Shown here piece after piece: positions 24,871-36,133 of a stretch of DNA of 64,000 nt. Within the stretch, counting starts at the first letter, position 1. Every line of letters begins with the position of its first letter. The DNA lies in contig JABMLP010000020.1 of the NCBI GenBank assembly GCA_013176395.1, positions 992,001 through 1,056,000 of the forward strand, in the 5' to 3' direction. The notes beneath the pieces were generated by a model. That model was not told the origin of the DNA. It searched no databases and saw only the letters and a list, made by a program, of their open reading frames with translations. The DNA is from Venturia oleaginea. Its lineage: Eukaryota; Ascomycota; Dothideomycetes; Venturiales; Venturiaceae. Both the position numbers and the translations under genes were made by a program.

Positions 24871-25577
24871 GTTTGCGATCAGTTAAAATGAATCTTAACG
24901 ATGTCGATGTTTGTCGGATGTAAAGGTGAGTTGAGGGTAAAATCGAAGTAGGCAGAAGGGCATGGATATCTGTCGTCTGACCAGACAGACAACACTCTCA
25001 TCCAGTATGTCGAGAATCCGCGCGCTAACAGACAAGAATATCTTTGCTAGGAAACCCGCTGACAAAGCCCTCAGTATTGTAAATCAAATATTCCTGGTAT
25101 TATCTTACAGTATGATGGCGTAGTTGATAGCGGTAGCACCACGAGATAGCACCTATCAATACAAAAAATATTGTAAGCACCCCTTTCTAACGGTAGCACC
25201 ATGTGCTAGCACCGATCAAGCGTGGCAGCTACAAGATTCCTAGAGGCTACTTTGGTTTTGCCCTTTTTAAGGTGAGCGGAGAGACTGGGTGAGATTTGCT
25301 CGAGTAGAAAGAAAACCCGGTCAAACAGTTACCAAACGCGAGAAAGCAAGTTTGCACGGCAGCAGTCTTGCCGCTACGACAAGGTCGGCTGTTCGAACCT
25401 GTCAACAAGTCCACTTTGAACAAAGCTTCCCAGAATTCTCTCTGAAATAGCAAGTCACACAGTTGCCAAAGTCTCCAAATCGAAGGAGGGATTCAGGCTC
25501 AAACAAATATTAGCCATTACCATTTACTACAGAGGTTATCATCGACGTCAAATATCGTACTACCAATCTTCTCAGCT
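24871..25577. other. SUMO promoter region and intergenic DNA with a 60-bp-period repeat
   Basis: The left part must hold the SUMO promoter. A 29-bp imperfect direct repeat lies at 25131-25159 and 25191-25219, exactly 60 bp apart (CGGTAGCACCA...TAGCACC.ATCAA). The rest is unremarkable. Confidence 0.5.
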
Positions 25578-26701
25578 TCAAGCTCCGCCATTTCTTAGCG
25601 GTTCCCCATCACTGTTGCGATGCTCAGCTCTTCCTTCTTCTGCCTGTGAACCCGAGGGGTCCTTGTCTGCATGCTTAGCTGGGTCGAAGACGTAGATGGG
25701 GAACTCCAGGAAAATAGTCCTTTTCAAGATGACGGGCAATTTGGCGTATATCTTTGGAGGGAACGGAATCAGAATGCTCGTGCGATGTAGCCATCTTTCA
25801 TACGCTGGCCAGTTGATCCCTTTTTCATATCGCTTTTTCGCTCCTGGTCTTTCTTGCAGAGTCAATCCAGATACGAACATGAGAAGAGTGGTGAGGAAGA
25901 AGGGGCCCAAGATTGACGCATATAGAGCTTTGTAGGCGCCGCCTTGCGTATAGCCAAGCGCAGCCGGTGAGACGGCAATCATGAAAATAGCTGCAGGAAT
26001 TAGAGATTGGAAATAGATTGCGGTATTCTTACGGTACTTACAAAATTGCATGATGATTTCACCAAAGTAATTTGGATGCCTCGTCCAGCTGAAAAAACCA
26101 ACATCGCAAACTGCTCCATCATGTTGATGTTTGCTTCGGAAGATGTACTTCTGAATGTCTGCAACGCTCTCCATAAAAAAACCGATCGCCCAAAGGATAA
26201 CACCAGCTATATCTCTTCCGGTTCCAAACTTGGGCTAAGGAATTCGTTAGTCTCCTGCCTCTGCCAGAAGAAGTGCATCAAACATACCTGACCGTACTGA
26301 GTGACGTTTGGCGAATTCAAAAGAGTTACCGGCAATGACACAGACCAAACCCAGATCATCTGGAAAACCCAGAAACCCAGAAACGACCAGAATTTATCTC
26401 GTTTATCGTCAAACCGATCATCTTTGCCCGTTTTCAGAATGCGGAAGAGGAGAAACCCAGAGAGGCGTACTCCCCAAACCATCATAAAGACGGATACCAC
26501 GATGTTTCGGGCATTGTCGCGGGCGGCACTGAACGCGAGAGTGATGATGGAGAGGAGCACGAAGTTGGTTCCACCCGCAAAATCAGTCAACTTGTCAAAC
26601 TTGAAGGTAAATGCTATCGCGAAGAAGAAGAGCTGATAGCCGACTGTGATGAGGAAGGTGATGGCGAGGTAGTAGTTGTCGAGCACATAGACAGCACCCA
26701 T
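25578..26701 (-). CDS. DUF1295 / steroid 5-alpha-reductase-like membrane protein
   Basis: Exons 26701-26288, 26234-26042 and 25990-25578, with introns of 53 and 51 bp, give 339 residues. There are several hydrophobic segments (YYLAITFLITVGYQLFFFAI; a long one around SVFMMVWGVRLSGFLL), then the family signature near the middle (FFSWTRHPNYFGEIIMQFS), then SGLTLQERPGAKKRYEKG. In this family the RHPNYFGE segment belongs to the conserved NADPH-linked reductase core; the substrate of the fungal members is not known to me. The first-exon ATG at 26701 is chosen because the upstream frame (to 26788) is AT-rich and lacks a better start. Confidence 0.88.
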
Positions 26702-27636
26702 GGTGAAAGGGGCAGGATTTCTGGTATAGCGTTTAACGAGTGCAAGGACTTTTCTCACATTGTCTACTCGATATATGTAGAAAATCAATGCTATGTTAGG
26801 AGGAACATGTTGCCGTCTCCACGTCAGATCTTAGGCAGAAGGAAGGAAGCCTCGATGACTTCTAAGAATGATGATATCACGATGCCCTTGCTGCGCTTAA
26901 ATGCCTTGATGTAGTAAGGCGTAGAGTCACGAGGAGTCCTCCATGATCCCGCTCGCCGAACACTCCGATCGCCGCTAAGCAATATCATGACCACGACAAC
27001 TCCCTAAGACCAATTTCACACTCGCAAGATCGCCCTACAGGTGGCCGCACCAGAGCAGCAAGAAGAACGTGATCTGCGTTTGGGATATGGAAATCTATCG
27101 GTACAATCAGAAAAAGCAGTGAAACTGGCCTTGTATCAAACCTCAATCGTCGCAGATGCGATGCAACAACCGTCTAGATGCCTTGGAGAAACCGCCCCTG
27201 TCAAAGCTTTCCTACAGCAGGCACTGTCAAAGGAACAGTTCACAGCAAAGGCCAGACATGACAGGCCCCACGGAAAGGCTAAAACGCCATTCTCTGTTCG
27301 AAGCCGGCTGAGACTCAATTTGACAACGGCAAGCCCAATACGACAGGGTCATCGTACTAAGCATTAGGAACTGTTTGGCATGTTCCAAAAGGATCATCTT
27401 AATATTAATGACCAGTTATCTCTCCTCGCTTTCTACCTTTTCGCTTCCCTATCTCCATCTACTCACACGGTTGCGCGTCCGTATGGATAAACCATTCTCA
27501 ACTTGTGACGTCCTTTCTTTATGATACCCGCACAGCATAGCTGTAGCAACGCTCTTCTTTTATAATTTAATCGTACCTAGAGCGGGCCTCTACCTGCGTG
27601 CTTTCCGTTCATAGCCGGTATACATAACATCTAATA
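26702..27636. other. Divergent promoter region
   Basis: Holds the upstream regions of the DUF1295 gene and of the secreted repetitive protein. One 108-codon frame (27041-27367) has no recognisable features. No gene called. Confidence 0.45.
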
Positions 27637-29058
27637 ATGAGGAAGTCGACGGTCCGCGATCTTGTCTTTCTGTTCTTTGTAGGACTAGCAGTATGTTTTT
27701 ACGGTCAAAGTCGAGAACAAAGATCTCTAATTTAACCTCTAGGTAGCAGCGCATGACGACCTTGGAAAACGGGAGGCAGACTCATTTGCCGTGGCCCTAG
27801 GAGTGCCACCGCCAGTAATCATCCTTAACAAAGTCCTGAACGACTCGAACAATGCGAAGAACAATGCACTTGCCAATGGCACGCCACAAGCACCGCAAGC
27901 TACTATCAAAGTAAATCCAGGGACACAAGGATCAGCAGGTCAGGCAGCACCTCAACCACAGCAAGCTGGAAGTTTAATGCAGGGAGCTTCACCTCAAGGA
28001 GCTCAAGCTGCCCAAGGCCTCGCCAACGGTCCAGCTCCAGTCGCCGCGGCACCGGCCATCACGATTCGCCCAGGCGGTCGGCAAGCCGTCGGCGGTACCG
28101 CTACACTCGCACCAGCACCCGCACCCGCAAACCAAGGCAACGGAAATGCAGGGGGAGTGATTGGGACCGTCACGATCACCACAGGTGTTAACGGCGGAAA
28201 CGCGAATGCAGGAGCCCCAGGAGCGACACCCAATGCTGCGAATCCAAATGCTGGTAATGGAAAACCAGCAACAGTAACGATCAACCCAGGAGGGCAAGGA
28301 AATCAAGGAAATGGCAACAATGGCCAAGGAGGAGCCGCAAATGCTGGAAATGGAAAGCCAGCGACAGTAACCATCACACCAGGCGGACAAGCAAACCAAG
28401 GAAACGGAGCAGCCAATGAACCTGCTGCTGGCGGCGTCGGAGCAACAGTAACAATCAAACCAGGTGCAGCGGGCGCAACAGGAGCTGCTTCTCCGCAGGG
28501 TGTTGCAGGTGCTCAAGGGGCGAACGCATGTCAATGTATGTGTGCTTGTCCAGCTGGTGCATTTGGAGGCGTAGCAGGCATGCCAGGCATAATGGGATCG
28601 ATGGATCCACCTCCAGCAGCTGCTCAACCCACTACTTTGGCAACATCAGCTTCAGCGGTTCCAGGTATGTCCCAGCGACTCGCTATTTTCTGGGTCTCAT
28701 CTTACTAACTTATGTAGGAGCGAACACACCGGCCGCACCAGCTCCACCCCCAGCTGATCCAAACGCCGCTCCAGCTCCACCCCCAGCTGATCCAAACGCT
28801 GCACCACCAGCTCCGCCCCCAGCCGACCCAGCAGCACAACAACAAGGCCAACAAGGTCAACAAGCTGTCGCTCCGCCAGTTGCTGCACCACCGGCAACAA
28901 CGACACCTCCAGGGATTCTGGCAGCCAACACACCTCCAGGTGCCCTCACAGTCGGTGGTGGATCAGTCATACCGCTGCAAAGTTCAGTCACGGTACCGCT
29001 TCTAGGCAAAATGTTTCATATTGGACCTGTCGAGGGAGCGGAGGAAATGTGGTTATAA
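27637..29058 (+). CDS. Secreted repetitive Ala/Gly/Pro/Asn-rich protein
   Basis: Exons 27637-27690, 27743-28664 and 28718-29058 give 438 residues. Exon 1 plus the start of exon 2 encode a signal peptide (MRKSTVRDLVFLFFVGLAVAA), followed by a Kex2-like LGKR about 25 residues in. The body has at least six degenerate repeats around a (V/I)T(I/V)-x-PG core: IKVNPGTQG, AITIRPGGR, TVTITTG, ATVTINPGGQG, ATVTITPGGQA and ATVTIKPG. A Cys cluster (CQCMCAC) follows, then three APPPADPNAA units and a Gln/Pro tail. There is no GPI signal: the C-terminus is polar (GAEEMWL). It is probably a cell-wall or extracellular structural protein; no family assigned. Confidence 0.8.
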
Positions 29059-29703
29059 ATGGAGGGGAAATGAATGGAAATGTGTATGACTGCGTGAACA
29101 ATGAAATTTGTATGTTTAGGAACATATCTTTGACGGATTGCATGAACGTGTGCATGAGTTGGCGCTTTGAAATGGTACGAATCTTTCTAGAATCTCTGGT
29201 ACGTATTTGGGTTTAATGTACTAGATTGTGGCAAATAGCTTAACTGCTTGGTTGCTCAACTTTTGCTCACTCTCTTGCTGCTGATAAACTTCACTACTTT
29301 TAGATTGATTAAGGTCATGCTTCTCTTCATATGCTTCATGGCTCATTTTCTGCCAGATTTTCGACATACTGGAGCTTCCCGTTCAACTGAGATGTATCTG
29401 CCATCATAGTAATGGAGATGACTGTGTCCAGTGAAAGTGTCGATGATGACGTTCTGGTTTGGTCCGCGCTGCTGTATGCCGTTGCCGAGGTTCTGATCCT
29501 GTCGCGAGTTACGGACCTTCAGCTCTGTTGACATACCGTCGTGCCTGTGACGTTCATCGGAACAGTGGTGTACGGTCATTCGTGCTTGTGAGCGCATCAT
29601 CTTCCGCGATGAGGCGTGGCTCGTGGTAACAATGAGCCCTTGTGCCAGCATCACCCACCGGATAGCTGCACATAGTGAGATTTGTTTCGATTCAACAAAC
29701 TGA
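29059..29703. other. Intergenic between convergent genes
   Basis: 3' flanks of the secreted protein and of med1. A 188-codon open frame on the minus strand is continuous past the med1 stop in another frame but has no features; not called. Confidence 0.5.
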
Positions 29704-31961
29704 TCATGAGCTGCCTCCATTCCATTTACTAGCCCACTCCGTCCATATTCCAATATCGCCCGAAATGACCAAAGCGCGGGATAATTTGGAAACAGTAATC
29801 TTCTGTTTCTCGCTCTCTTGCTCTTTCGCCGCATCATCGGTATGTGCAGAGCTGACAGGTACCAAGTTCTGATCGACGATCGAGACTTCTGCGTTTGGCA
29901 AAATATCAACCGTTACAGAGGCTGAGGAACTATTCGTCCTTGGCTGTCCCTTGTTTGCATCATTGGACAGGAGACTGGCCAGGAAACCTTGGGCTGAAGT
30001 GTCCGGAGTGAGAGAGGAGCCTGCATTTGACCCGGCTCGAGGAAATACTACCGCGAGTCTTGGACACGGGAACGTGGAAAGCGTCATATCTATGAACCAT
30101 TTCTCCAGCGCATTTTCTATTGATGCCGAAGAAAGGGAGGGACTCTCCATGAAAGAGCCTCGAAGTAAAATGTTGAGGAAGGCATATTGACGAAGATACT
30201 AGTGGCGCGTCAGTAGTCAAAATCTCTTAATCGAGATGATGCACTTACAGGTAGCATCATGACCAATTGCTTGGGGTGGTCAAAGGGTATCTCGTTCAGC
30301 ACGCCACCATGATCCCGCTTGGGTATAAAAAGTGAATTGACATGGTCTCGCAAACCCTCTGATCCTGCTTCGCCAACAACAAGGACCTTCTTCGTTGCCT
30401 TGATATCCTTGTGAACAGCAGTGGCTTGGGGTGTCATCCGTAAGGCGTTCTGGAGTGTGGGTTGCAGCAATGTTGCATCGAAGTAGGTCTCGCATTGGTT
30501 AGTCACAGTCTGATGTGGAACACCTACAGCGCCCAAAATCTGCACCATTGCTTCCCAAGGAAGGACGAGTGGAGGTTGCAATTTCGCAACAAAGCGCACA
30601 TTTGGCAGTTTTCCTAATGACCCATCCGGTGCTAGCGAGGTTGAATGTTCTCCATTCTGATTGGTCTGATAAGTGGGAGGAGGATCTAGCCAGTCTATCA
30701 CTGGGTTTTCTGGTTGACTCTCAATCTGATCCGATATCCAAGCATCACTGATTCGTGCTGGCGAGTACATGTCGGACTCTGCGCCTCGACATTCAATCGA
30801 AAGAGCAAAAACTTCCGAGCCTTCTTCAGGCGAAGAAACCTGTTGCTTGTCGCCGTCCATGTCACAATCGCCATCAGCATCAGTATCTCGCTGGTGTGGA
30901 GTCTCCCTTGAATGTGCATGACCACGATGTATCCAATAGTCAATCTGTAGCCCAATTTCGTTCCGAGCATTCATCACTGGCCGACCACTCTTCTTGCAAG
31001 TAACCTCGATCTCAGCTTTCTTCTCAACATCTCGGCTAGATCCCAACAAGCCCACTGCCACTTTTTTCTCGTGTTCATACAATTTTTGAAGGCTGGTGTA
31101 GATTCCGGCTATGGCTTCATAGCCATCGAATGGCGGTTCGTGAGGGCCTCCATGCAGTTTGTCGCCTCCATTTGGTCTGTCCAACAAAGCAATCTTATCC
31201 AGATCTCGGGCGAACTTGTCAAGTGTGGCCGTTATAGTTGTAAGGTGCTTTGGAATGGAAAGACTGTTCAGTACTATCATCGACGCGGACTTTGAAAAGT
31301 CTTGGAGGATTATGGATGGGGAAGTCAAGACCAGTTGCACGTCGCTTACTCGTTGACGGATGTCGAACACAATATCAAGAATGAAGTGGTGTCCTGCCGG
31401 CGAGCATTTGATGTATCCTTTCGGCTTCGTAGGCACCAATTCTGTTTCGAAGCCGCACAACTCACACAGCCGCTTGACACCCTCTGGACTGATTCTGCCA
31501 GGTCGTTGCTTGATTATCGCAACAACATTTTCAAGCCGGGCTTTTCTTTCCTCCTCAGTCGGCGGCCTGTTCATAGACATTCCGCCTAAGCCACTCAAGC
31601 CGCTACCGGTGAAGCCCATTTCAACACTACTGAATAAGCCTGCCATATTGCTGAAGCTTGGAGTGAGGCCAGGGAGTGGTGACTCGAGATTCAACATTGC
31701 CGGAGCAGGCGAGCTTCCTAGCAAAGCACGAGCAGCACTTCCTGTGCTTCCTCCGGTTGGATGGTTCATCGCTGTGGCACTACTGGCATTGGTTGGTGCA
31801 TGGGTGGAGGCATTGAAGGGCGATTTCCCGGCTTGACCTCGCTGGGCGGCGGGTGAAGGGACGCTTCGAGGGGCTGGGGACGAGAAGGCGGCAAGATGAG
31901 GTTGCGATTGAGGCGTGGCAGCATTGTGAGCTATTTTGGACGAAGGAGTAGGGGTGGTCAT
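29704..31961 (-). CDS. med1: Mediator complex subunit 1
   Basis: Exons 31961-30249 and 30198-29704, with a 50-bp intron (GTAAGT...CTAG), give 735 residues. The N-terminus is Ser/Pro/Ala-rich and disordered. The Med1 domain follows (about residues 110-480) with RKARLENVVAIIKQRPGRIS, LCGFETELVP and the typical GHHFILDIVFD. After an acidic low-complexity break (DTDADGDCDMDGDK), a second conserved part ends in QYAFLNILLRGSF and WFIDMTLSTFP. Med1 sits in the Mediator middle module and links activators to RNA polymerase II. Confidence 0.9.
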
Positions 31962-32401
31962 GCTTAGATGAGGGAGATGATGAGCTTCTTTGCAATGCGC
32001 CGGAAGCTTTAGCAGTTTGAGAAATGCATGGAATTCTGGTTGGTTAACAATGTCTAATTCTCGAGTCTTTCGAGTTTCACAGAAACTCGTTCTCTTGACC
32101 TTGAATGTGAAAGATTGATGCTGTGAAGGTTGATTGATTGATTGATTTTATCCTACTCGGTTGCAGCCGCTTAATCACGCAGCTATGTCCGGTTAGGAGG
32201 ACTTCATCAGACAGCCGACACGTGATAGATTATATAATCCACCGCGCCCCACTTCGCCCCGTTCACTGAAACAAGACCAGCTGTCCCCTCCGTCCTCCCT
32301 CTTTTCCCTTAACCAGTATCTCCAAATGCCCGCTGGCTCTTGTAGATACTGGTTATTCTGCTAGTATATCTGTGCTATGTAGACTCAAGAGGCAATGCCT
32401 C
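31962..32401. other. med1 promoter region and left flank of repeat copy A
   Basis: Contains a short GATT run at about 32131-32146. Just before the repeat is a near-palindrome GAGGCAATGCCTC (32389-32401). No gene. Confidence 0.5.
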
Positions 32402-33414
32402 GTGTTTCGCTATCCTTCTACCTACAGTCTCCCTCTAATGCTCAGCTTGTCTATCTGTTTCGCCTTATCCCTCAAGGCCAATGGGTTCCCTAAGTATGTT
32501 TCTGCTTGTGAAAGTTGCCTTGCACCAGATTCCTATGCGGCGGTGTATTTGGTTGTGTGATGCTGGAGACAATAGTAACCATCGTAGTCGTGATTTCGCT
32601 GCTTGGGTGTGATACTCCGGGTATGCCCGTGGACGAGGCTGTCTGGTAGCTGCCGTATTGTATGGCGCCGATCGTGCTATAGACCTGCCGTCTTATAGTC
32701 GGAGCCTATCTGCTGCTAGTCGCTCTCCCTACTTGCTATATCGCGCTCCTACTCTTGCCAATGCCATAACTGGGACGCAACAGTCTGGGGAGAGGCTCAA
32801 GGCTACGTCTGCTGGCTTGTAGGGAGGGGATTTGCCGCCAATAAGCTCCTTCTATACGTCCTTACTGCTTACTGTGTTGCGCACCTACTCTTGCCAATGC
32901 CATAACTGGGACGCAACAGTTTGGGGAGAGGCTCAAGGCTCTGGACATCAGCTTGCAGCAGGACGGTTTGCGGAGACGATAGTAGATGAGGTTCTCTAGC
33001 AGCTGCCGTATCGTGTCGCACCGATTGTGTTGTAGACCTGTCGTCTTATAGTCGGAGCCTATCTGCTGCTAGTCGCTCTCCCTGCTTGCTATATCGCGCA
33101 CCTACTCTTGCCAATGCCATAACTGGGACGCAACAGTCTGGGGAGAGGCTCAAGGCTACGTCTGCTAGCTTACAGGGAGGGGATTTGCCGCCAATAGGCT
33201 CCTTCTATGCGTCCTTACTACTTACTGTGTCGCGCACCTACTCTTGCCAATGCCATAACTGGGAGGCAACAGTTTGGGGAGAGGCTCAAGGCTCTGGGCA
33301 ACAGCTTGTAGCAGGACGGTTTGCCAAGACGTTGGGAGAGGTTGTCTAGTCGTTGCAGTGGTGTGTGGTGCCGATTGTTGCGCACCGGGCGTCTGGTGTT
33401 TGAGTTGTGTTGAA
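32402..33414. mobile_element. Copy A of an undescribed 1-kb non-coding repeat element
   Basis: 1013 bp, matching copy B (54483-55482) almost base for base; the one clear difference is a 13-bp segment at about 32628-32640 missing from B. Inside is a 353-bp tandem duplication (the motif GCTGCCGTAT at about 32649 and 33002). Each unit holds two copies of a ~57-bp core (CCTACTCTTGCCAATGCC...) starting near 32748, 32884, 33101 and 33237, spaced 136, 217 and 136 bp. Open frames up to 87 codons show no known domain. Ends are GTGTTTCGC and TGTTGAA, with no inverted repeats. No target duplication is visible at this copy. Confidence 0.85.
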
Positions 33415-33978
33415 GGTATTGCCGTTCTAGCAGTGACTCGTCGACTCGGAGCGTTGCAGTGTCATCTGGGGTGATGGACTAGCCGGGAGATAGTGACTAG
33501 ATGGTTGCTGTTGTCTTTGGTGGACGCATCGTTCGTGTAGCTTGCTCATGTATTCGTCTGCTTGCTCTGCCGTGGCCGCGACGGCGACTCTAGAGATATC
33601 TCATCGACGCTGAGGGACGCGCGATGGCCTCTAGAGGCCGGAGCGGCCACTGGCAGAGGTGTTTTGATGATCCTTAGATGATACTTCTGTAAATTCCAAA
33701 AATTGAGTTCTCGCTGTGTGTGCTGTTTTTTGATGCTGTGAAGGGTCAAGGTTGATTTGACGCGTTTGGTCGCATTCACATCACGAGCCTCTGGTCATCA
33801 ACATCCGCGTCTCATCCACAGTCTGGCTCCGGGAAGAATAAACACCATGATCACACCAGACGCAATAACACTGGGGGCTTATCGCTCGCCAATAAACTCC
33901 TCGAAGTCTGGATCGAGTAACATGCCAATAAACCATCGCTGAAGTCCGAACCACTCAATCTTACACCTCACCTCCAAA
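33415..33978. other. Intergenic, right flank of repeat copy A
   Basis: Starts with GGTATTGCCG, a partial mirror of the left-flank palindrome. Around 33570-33650 is a GC-rich, partly palindromic stretch (CTCTAGAG/GGCCTCTAGAGGCC). No gene. Confidence 0.4.
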
Positions 33979-34525
33979 ATGGCGACCTCAAACATCTGGG
34001 CACAAATGGGCTACGTCCCACCCCGCGGAGCCTGTAACCACAAAGAATCAATCCTCTCGGCGAAATGCTCCTGTCTACGCTTCATGATCCACCCTCTAAA
34101 GGTACATTTCCGAATCCCTCTTCAAACCCACCTTCCTGTCTAACAATTGAACCTCAAAGGCGACAACCTCCTTCGACTGCGACGGCTGCGCACATCACGC
34201 CTCCTTCCACACCATGGAAAATCCGCAAGAAACAGAAATCATAAAACGCTGGCAAGCTGCAGAACAAGACACCAACAATCGGACAACAGGAGGATCCAGA
34301 AAGAGACCGCGTCGCGCAATTGAGAATGGGCATGGGGATAATACATCTTTCGCGGAACAGGTGGTTGCTGCAGCTTCGGGTACAACGACTCGAAAAACGG
34401 CGGCGGCGGCGAGTAAGAAGAAGAAGGATACGCGGACTCGGGTTACGGAAGTCGTTAAGGTCGATGAGGATGTGTATATTGAAGAAGTCGGATCAGGTAT
34501 GATGGGATTCTTTACACGGAGATGA
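33979..34525 (+). CDS. Small Cys/His-rich protein with basic tail
   Basis: Exons 33979-34101 and 34160-34525 (intron GTACAT...AAAG, 58 bp) give 162 residues. The N-terminal half has a zinc-binding-like pattern: ACNHKESILSAKCSC, then FDCDGCAHHASFH. The rest is basic (GSRKRPRR, KKKKDTRTR) and ends with an acidic stretch and GMMGFFTRR. It looks like a conserved fungal hypothetical protein, probably nuclear. The 3' end of the gene is duplicated in tandem (see next entry). Confidence 0.75.
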
Positions 34526-34692
34526 TCTGGGCATTGCTACAAGAATACAAAGAGCTGTGGATTGCAATCATAACAGGCCGTTGAGGTGGATGAGGATGAG
34601 GATATTTTTGAAGAAGTCGGCATGATGGGCTTCTTTACACGGAGATAATTTGGACGTGTCTATGAAGCTGTGGATCGCAATCATAAACAAGG
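34451..34692 (+). repeat. Tandem duplication of the gene's 3' end
   Basis: Copy 1 (about 34451-34576) covers the last coding codons and the 3' flank; copy 2 (about 34577-34692) repeats both. Copy 2 follows an ACAG acceptor and reads 24 codons in frame (34577-34648, AVEVDEDEDIFEEVGMMGFF to stop), so it could serve as an alternative terminal exon. Divergence between copies is moderate. Confidence 0.75.
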
Positions 34693-35308
34693 GAGAACTG
34701 GGTACAAGGCGTCTTTTGAAATTATGATACCCATGGGAAGATATACAAATGTAGATCGCATAGCTGATTTACGCCTCAAGCATTTTTGTTTTCGTCTCTC
34801 TTTACCAATGGCTTCAAAGTCTCTTCGTTCGAAATCGAATGCAAGAAGTTTATGGCAATCTTTGAAAGTTGTATCACCAGAGTTTTCACGACGTTGATCT
34901 GAACTTGTAAATGATAATACCACTATGATAATACCACTTTAGCTTTAGTTCGAGGGTGGATGAGACCACTTTGAAATTTTTCAATGACCGTTTCAGCCCT
35001 AGAAACAGCTGTATAACGAGAATGTTGACCACAAATTTAGTACCGACAGTATCCAATCTGAAGCAACCCCTTTCCCAAATTCGCCATAGGGCAACCCGCA
35101 AGGACAGACCTCTAAAACAGAACAACTAAATCCAAAACAATCCAAGACCATGAATTAATGCTACCTCAAATATAGTAGTAGCTAGTAGCGGCCTCCAATG
35201 CTCAAGGCCCACAGAATCGCTCCATGCAAATGATGCCCACGAAAATAAAGAAGCTATACAGAGAGCAAATCAACAACCAGCAAAACAGAAAAAGTGAGAG
35301 ACACCCAT
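34693..35308. other. Intergenic, no gene recognised
   Basis: AT-rich; short frames only. Confidence 0.45.
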
Positions 35309-36133
35309 CTACAACATCAAGCCGATTCCCGCAAAGACACCAGCAGCAATGAAAGCCACACCATATGTATTTCCGAGGTTCAAGGCGGCAACGGCGGCAG
35401 ACCTGCTCGAGGAGGCAGAAGCAGTATTCGTCGCATCACCGAAGGAACCGAAACCAGTTGTTGTGGCAGCGGTAGCTGATGAACCTGAGCCGGATGAAGT
35501 GGAGGTGGCTGAGCTTGTGGATGTGTTGGCAACGGTTGGGTTCTGAGCTCCGCAGGGATGGTCCTGGCTGTGATGTTTGTTAGTATTTTGGTCAATGAGT
35601 GGATAAAAACAATTCTTCACTTATCCAACCATTCTTCAGCTGTTTCGAAGAAAAATTGATGGCCGCATAGTTATTGGCATCAATCTCTGATCAAGAAGAG
35701 ATGATTGAAGAATTGAAATGCAGAAAAAAGAATGAGAACATACCGACAGGCCGATGAGCAGGCGTTGTTGCCAGTTCCGCATCCCTTCACGCAGTTCTCA
35801 TTGACTTGCGTGCAAATGAAGTATGGGAGTGTCTGAGAGTATTCCGAGGCATTTGGAGTGATACCACCAGCGCAGGTGCAGCTATAAGTCAAGGTCCTGG
35901 GGTCGCAAGAATTCGACGTTGTTGTGGTCTTCTGGTTCGCGGTGACCTGGGAGCAGAGAAGTGGACATTGGGAAGTCTGAGAAGAGCACCAAGATGCTGG
36001 AAAGTTGTTAGTTAGAGAATGAGAGTATCCAAGGGAATTGCTTACTCCTCAAGGCCAGCGTTACTGAACTTGGATCAATCTGAGCGCCGACAACAGCTGC
36101 GAGCACGGGGAGAACTGCGGCGTAAGAACGCAT
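35309..36133 (-). CDS. GPI-anchored DUF7707-type Cys-rich surface protein
   Basis: Exons 36133-36046, 35996-35744 and 35567-35309 (introns of 49 and 176 bp) give 199 residues. The signal peptide is MRSYAAVLPVLAAVVGA. The Cys domain reads WCSSQTSQCPLLC, SNSCDPRTLTYSCTCAGG, SEYSQTLPYFICTQVNENC, CSSACRQDHPCGAQNPT. A Ser/Thr-rich spacer and a hydrophobic tail (about 20 residues, ending GIGLML) fit GPI attachment. The Cys pattern matches the fungal DUF7707 family as I recall it; the function is unknown and the cell surface is the likely place. Confidence 0.85.

Noticed and set aside
25380..25410. B-box-like GTTCGAACC near 25390
   Set aside because: No A box or acceptor stem pairing around it.
27041..27367. 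108-codon plus-strand ORF
   Set aside because: No features and lies in a divergent promoter region.
33086..33349. 87-codon ORF inside the 1-kb repeat (and the same in copy B)
   Set aside because: It follows from the tandem repeats, has no ATG with context and no known domain. Kept only as part of the repeat description.
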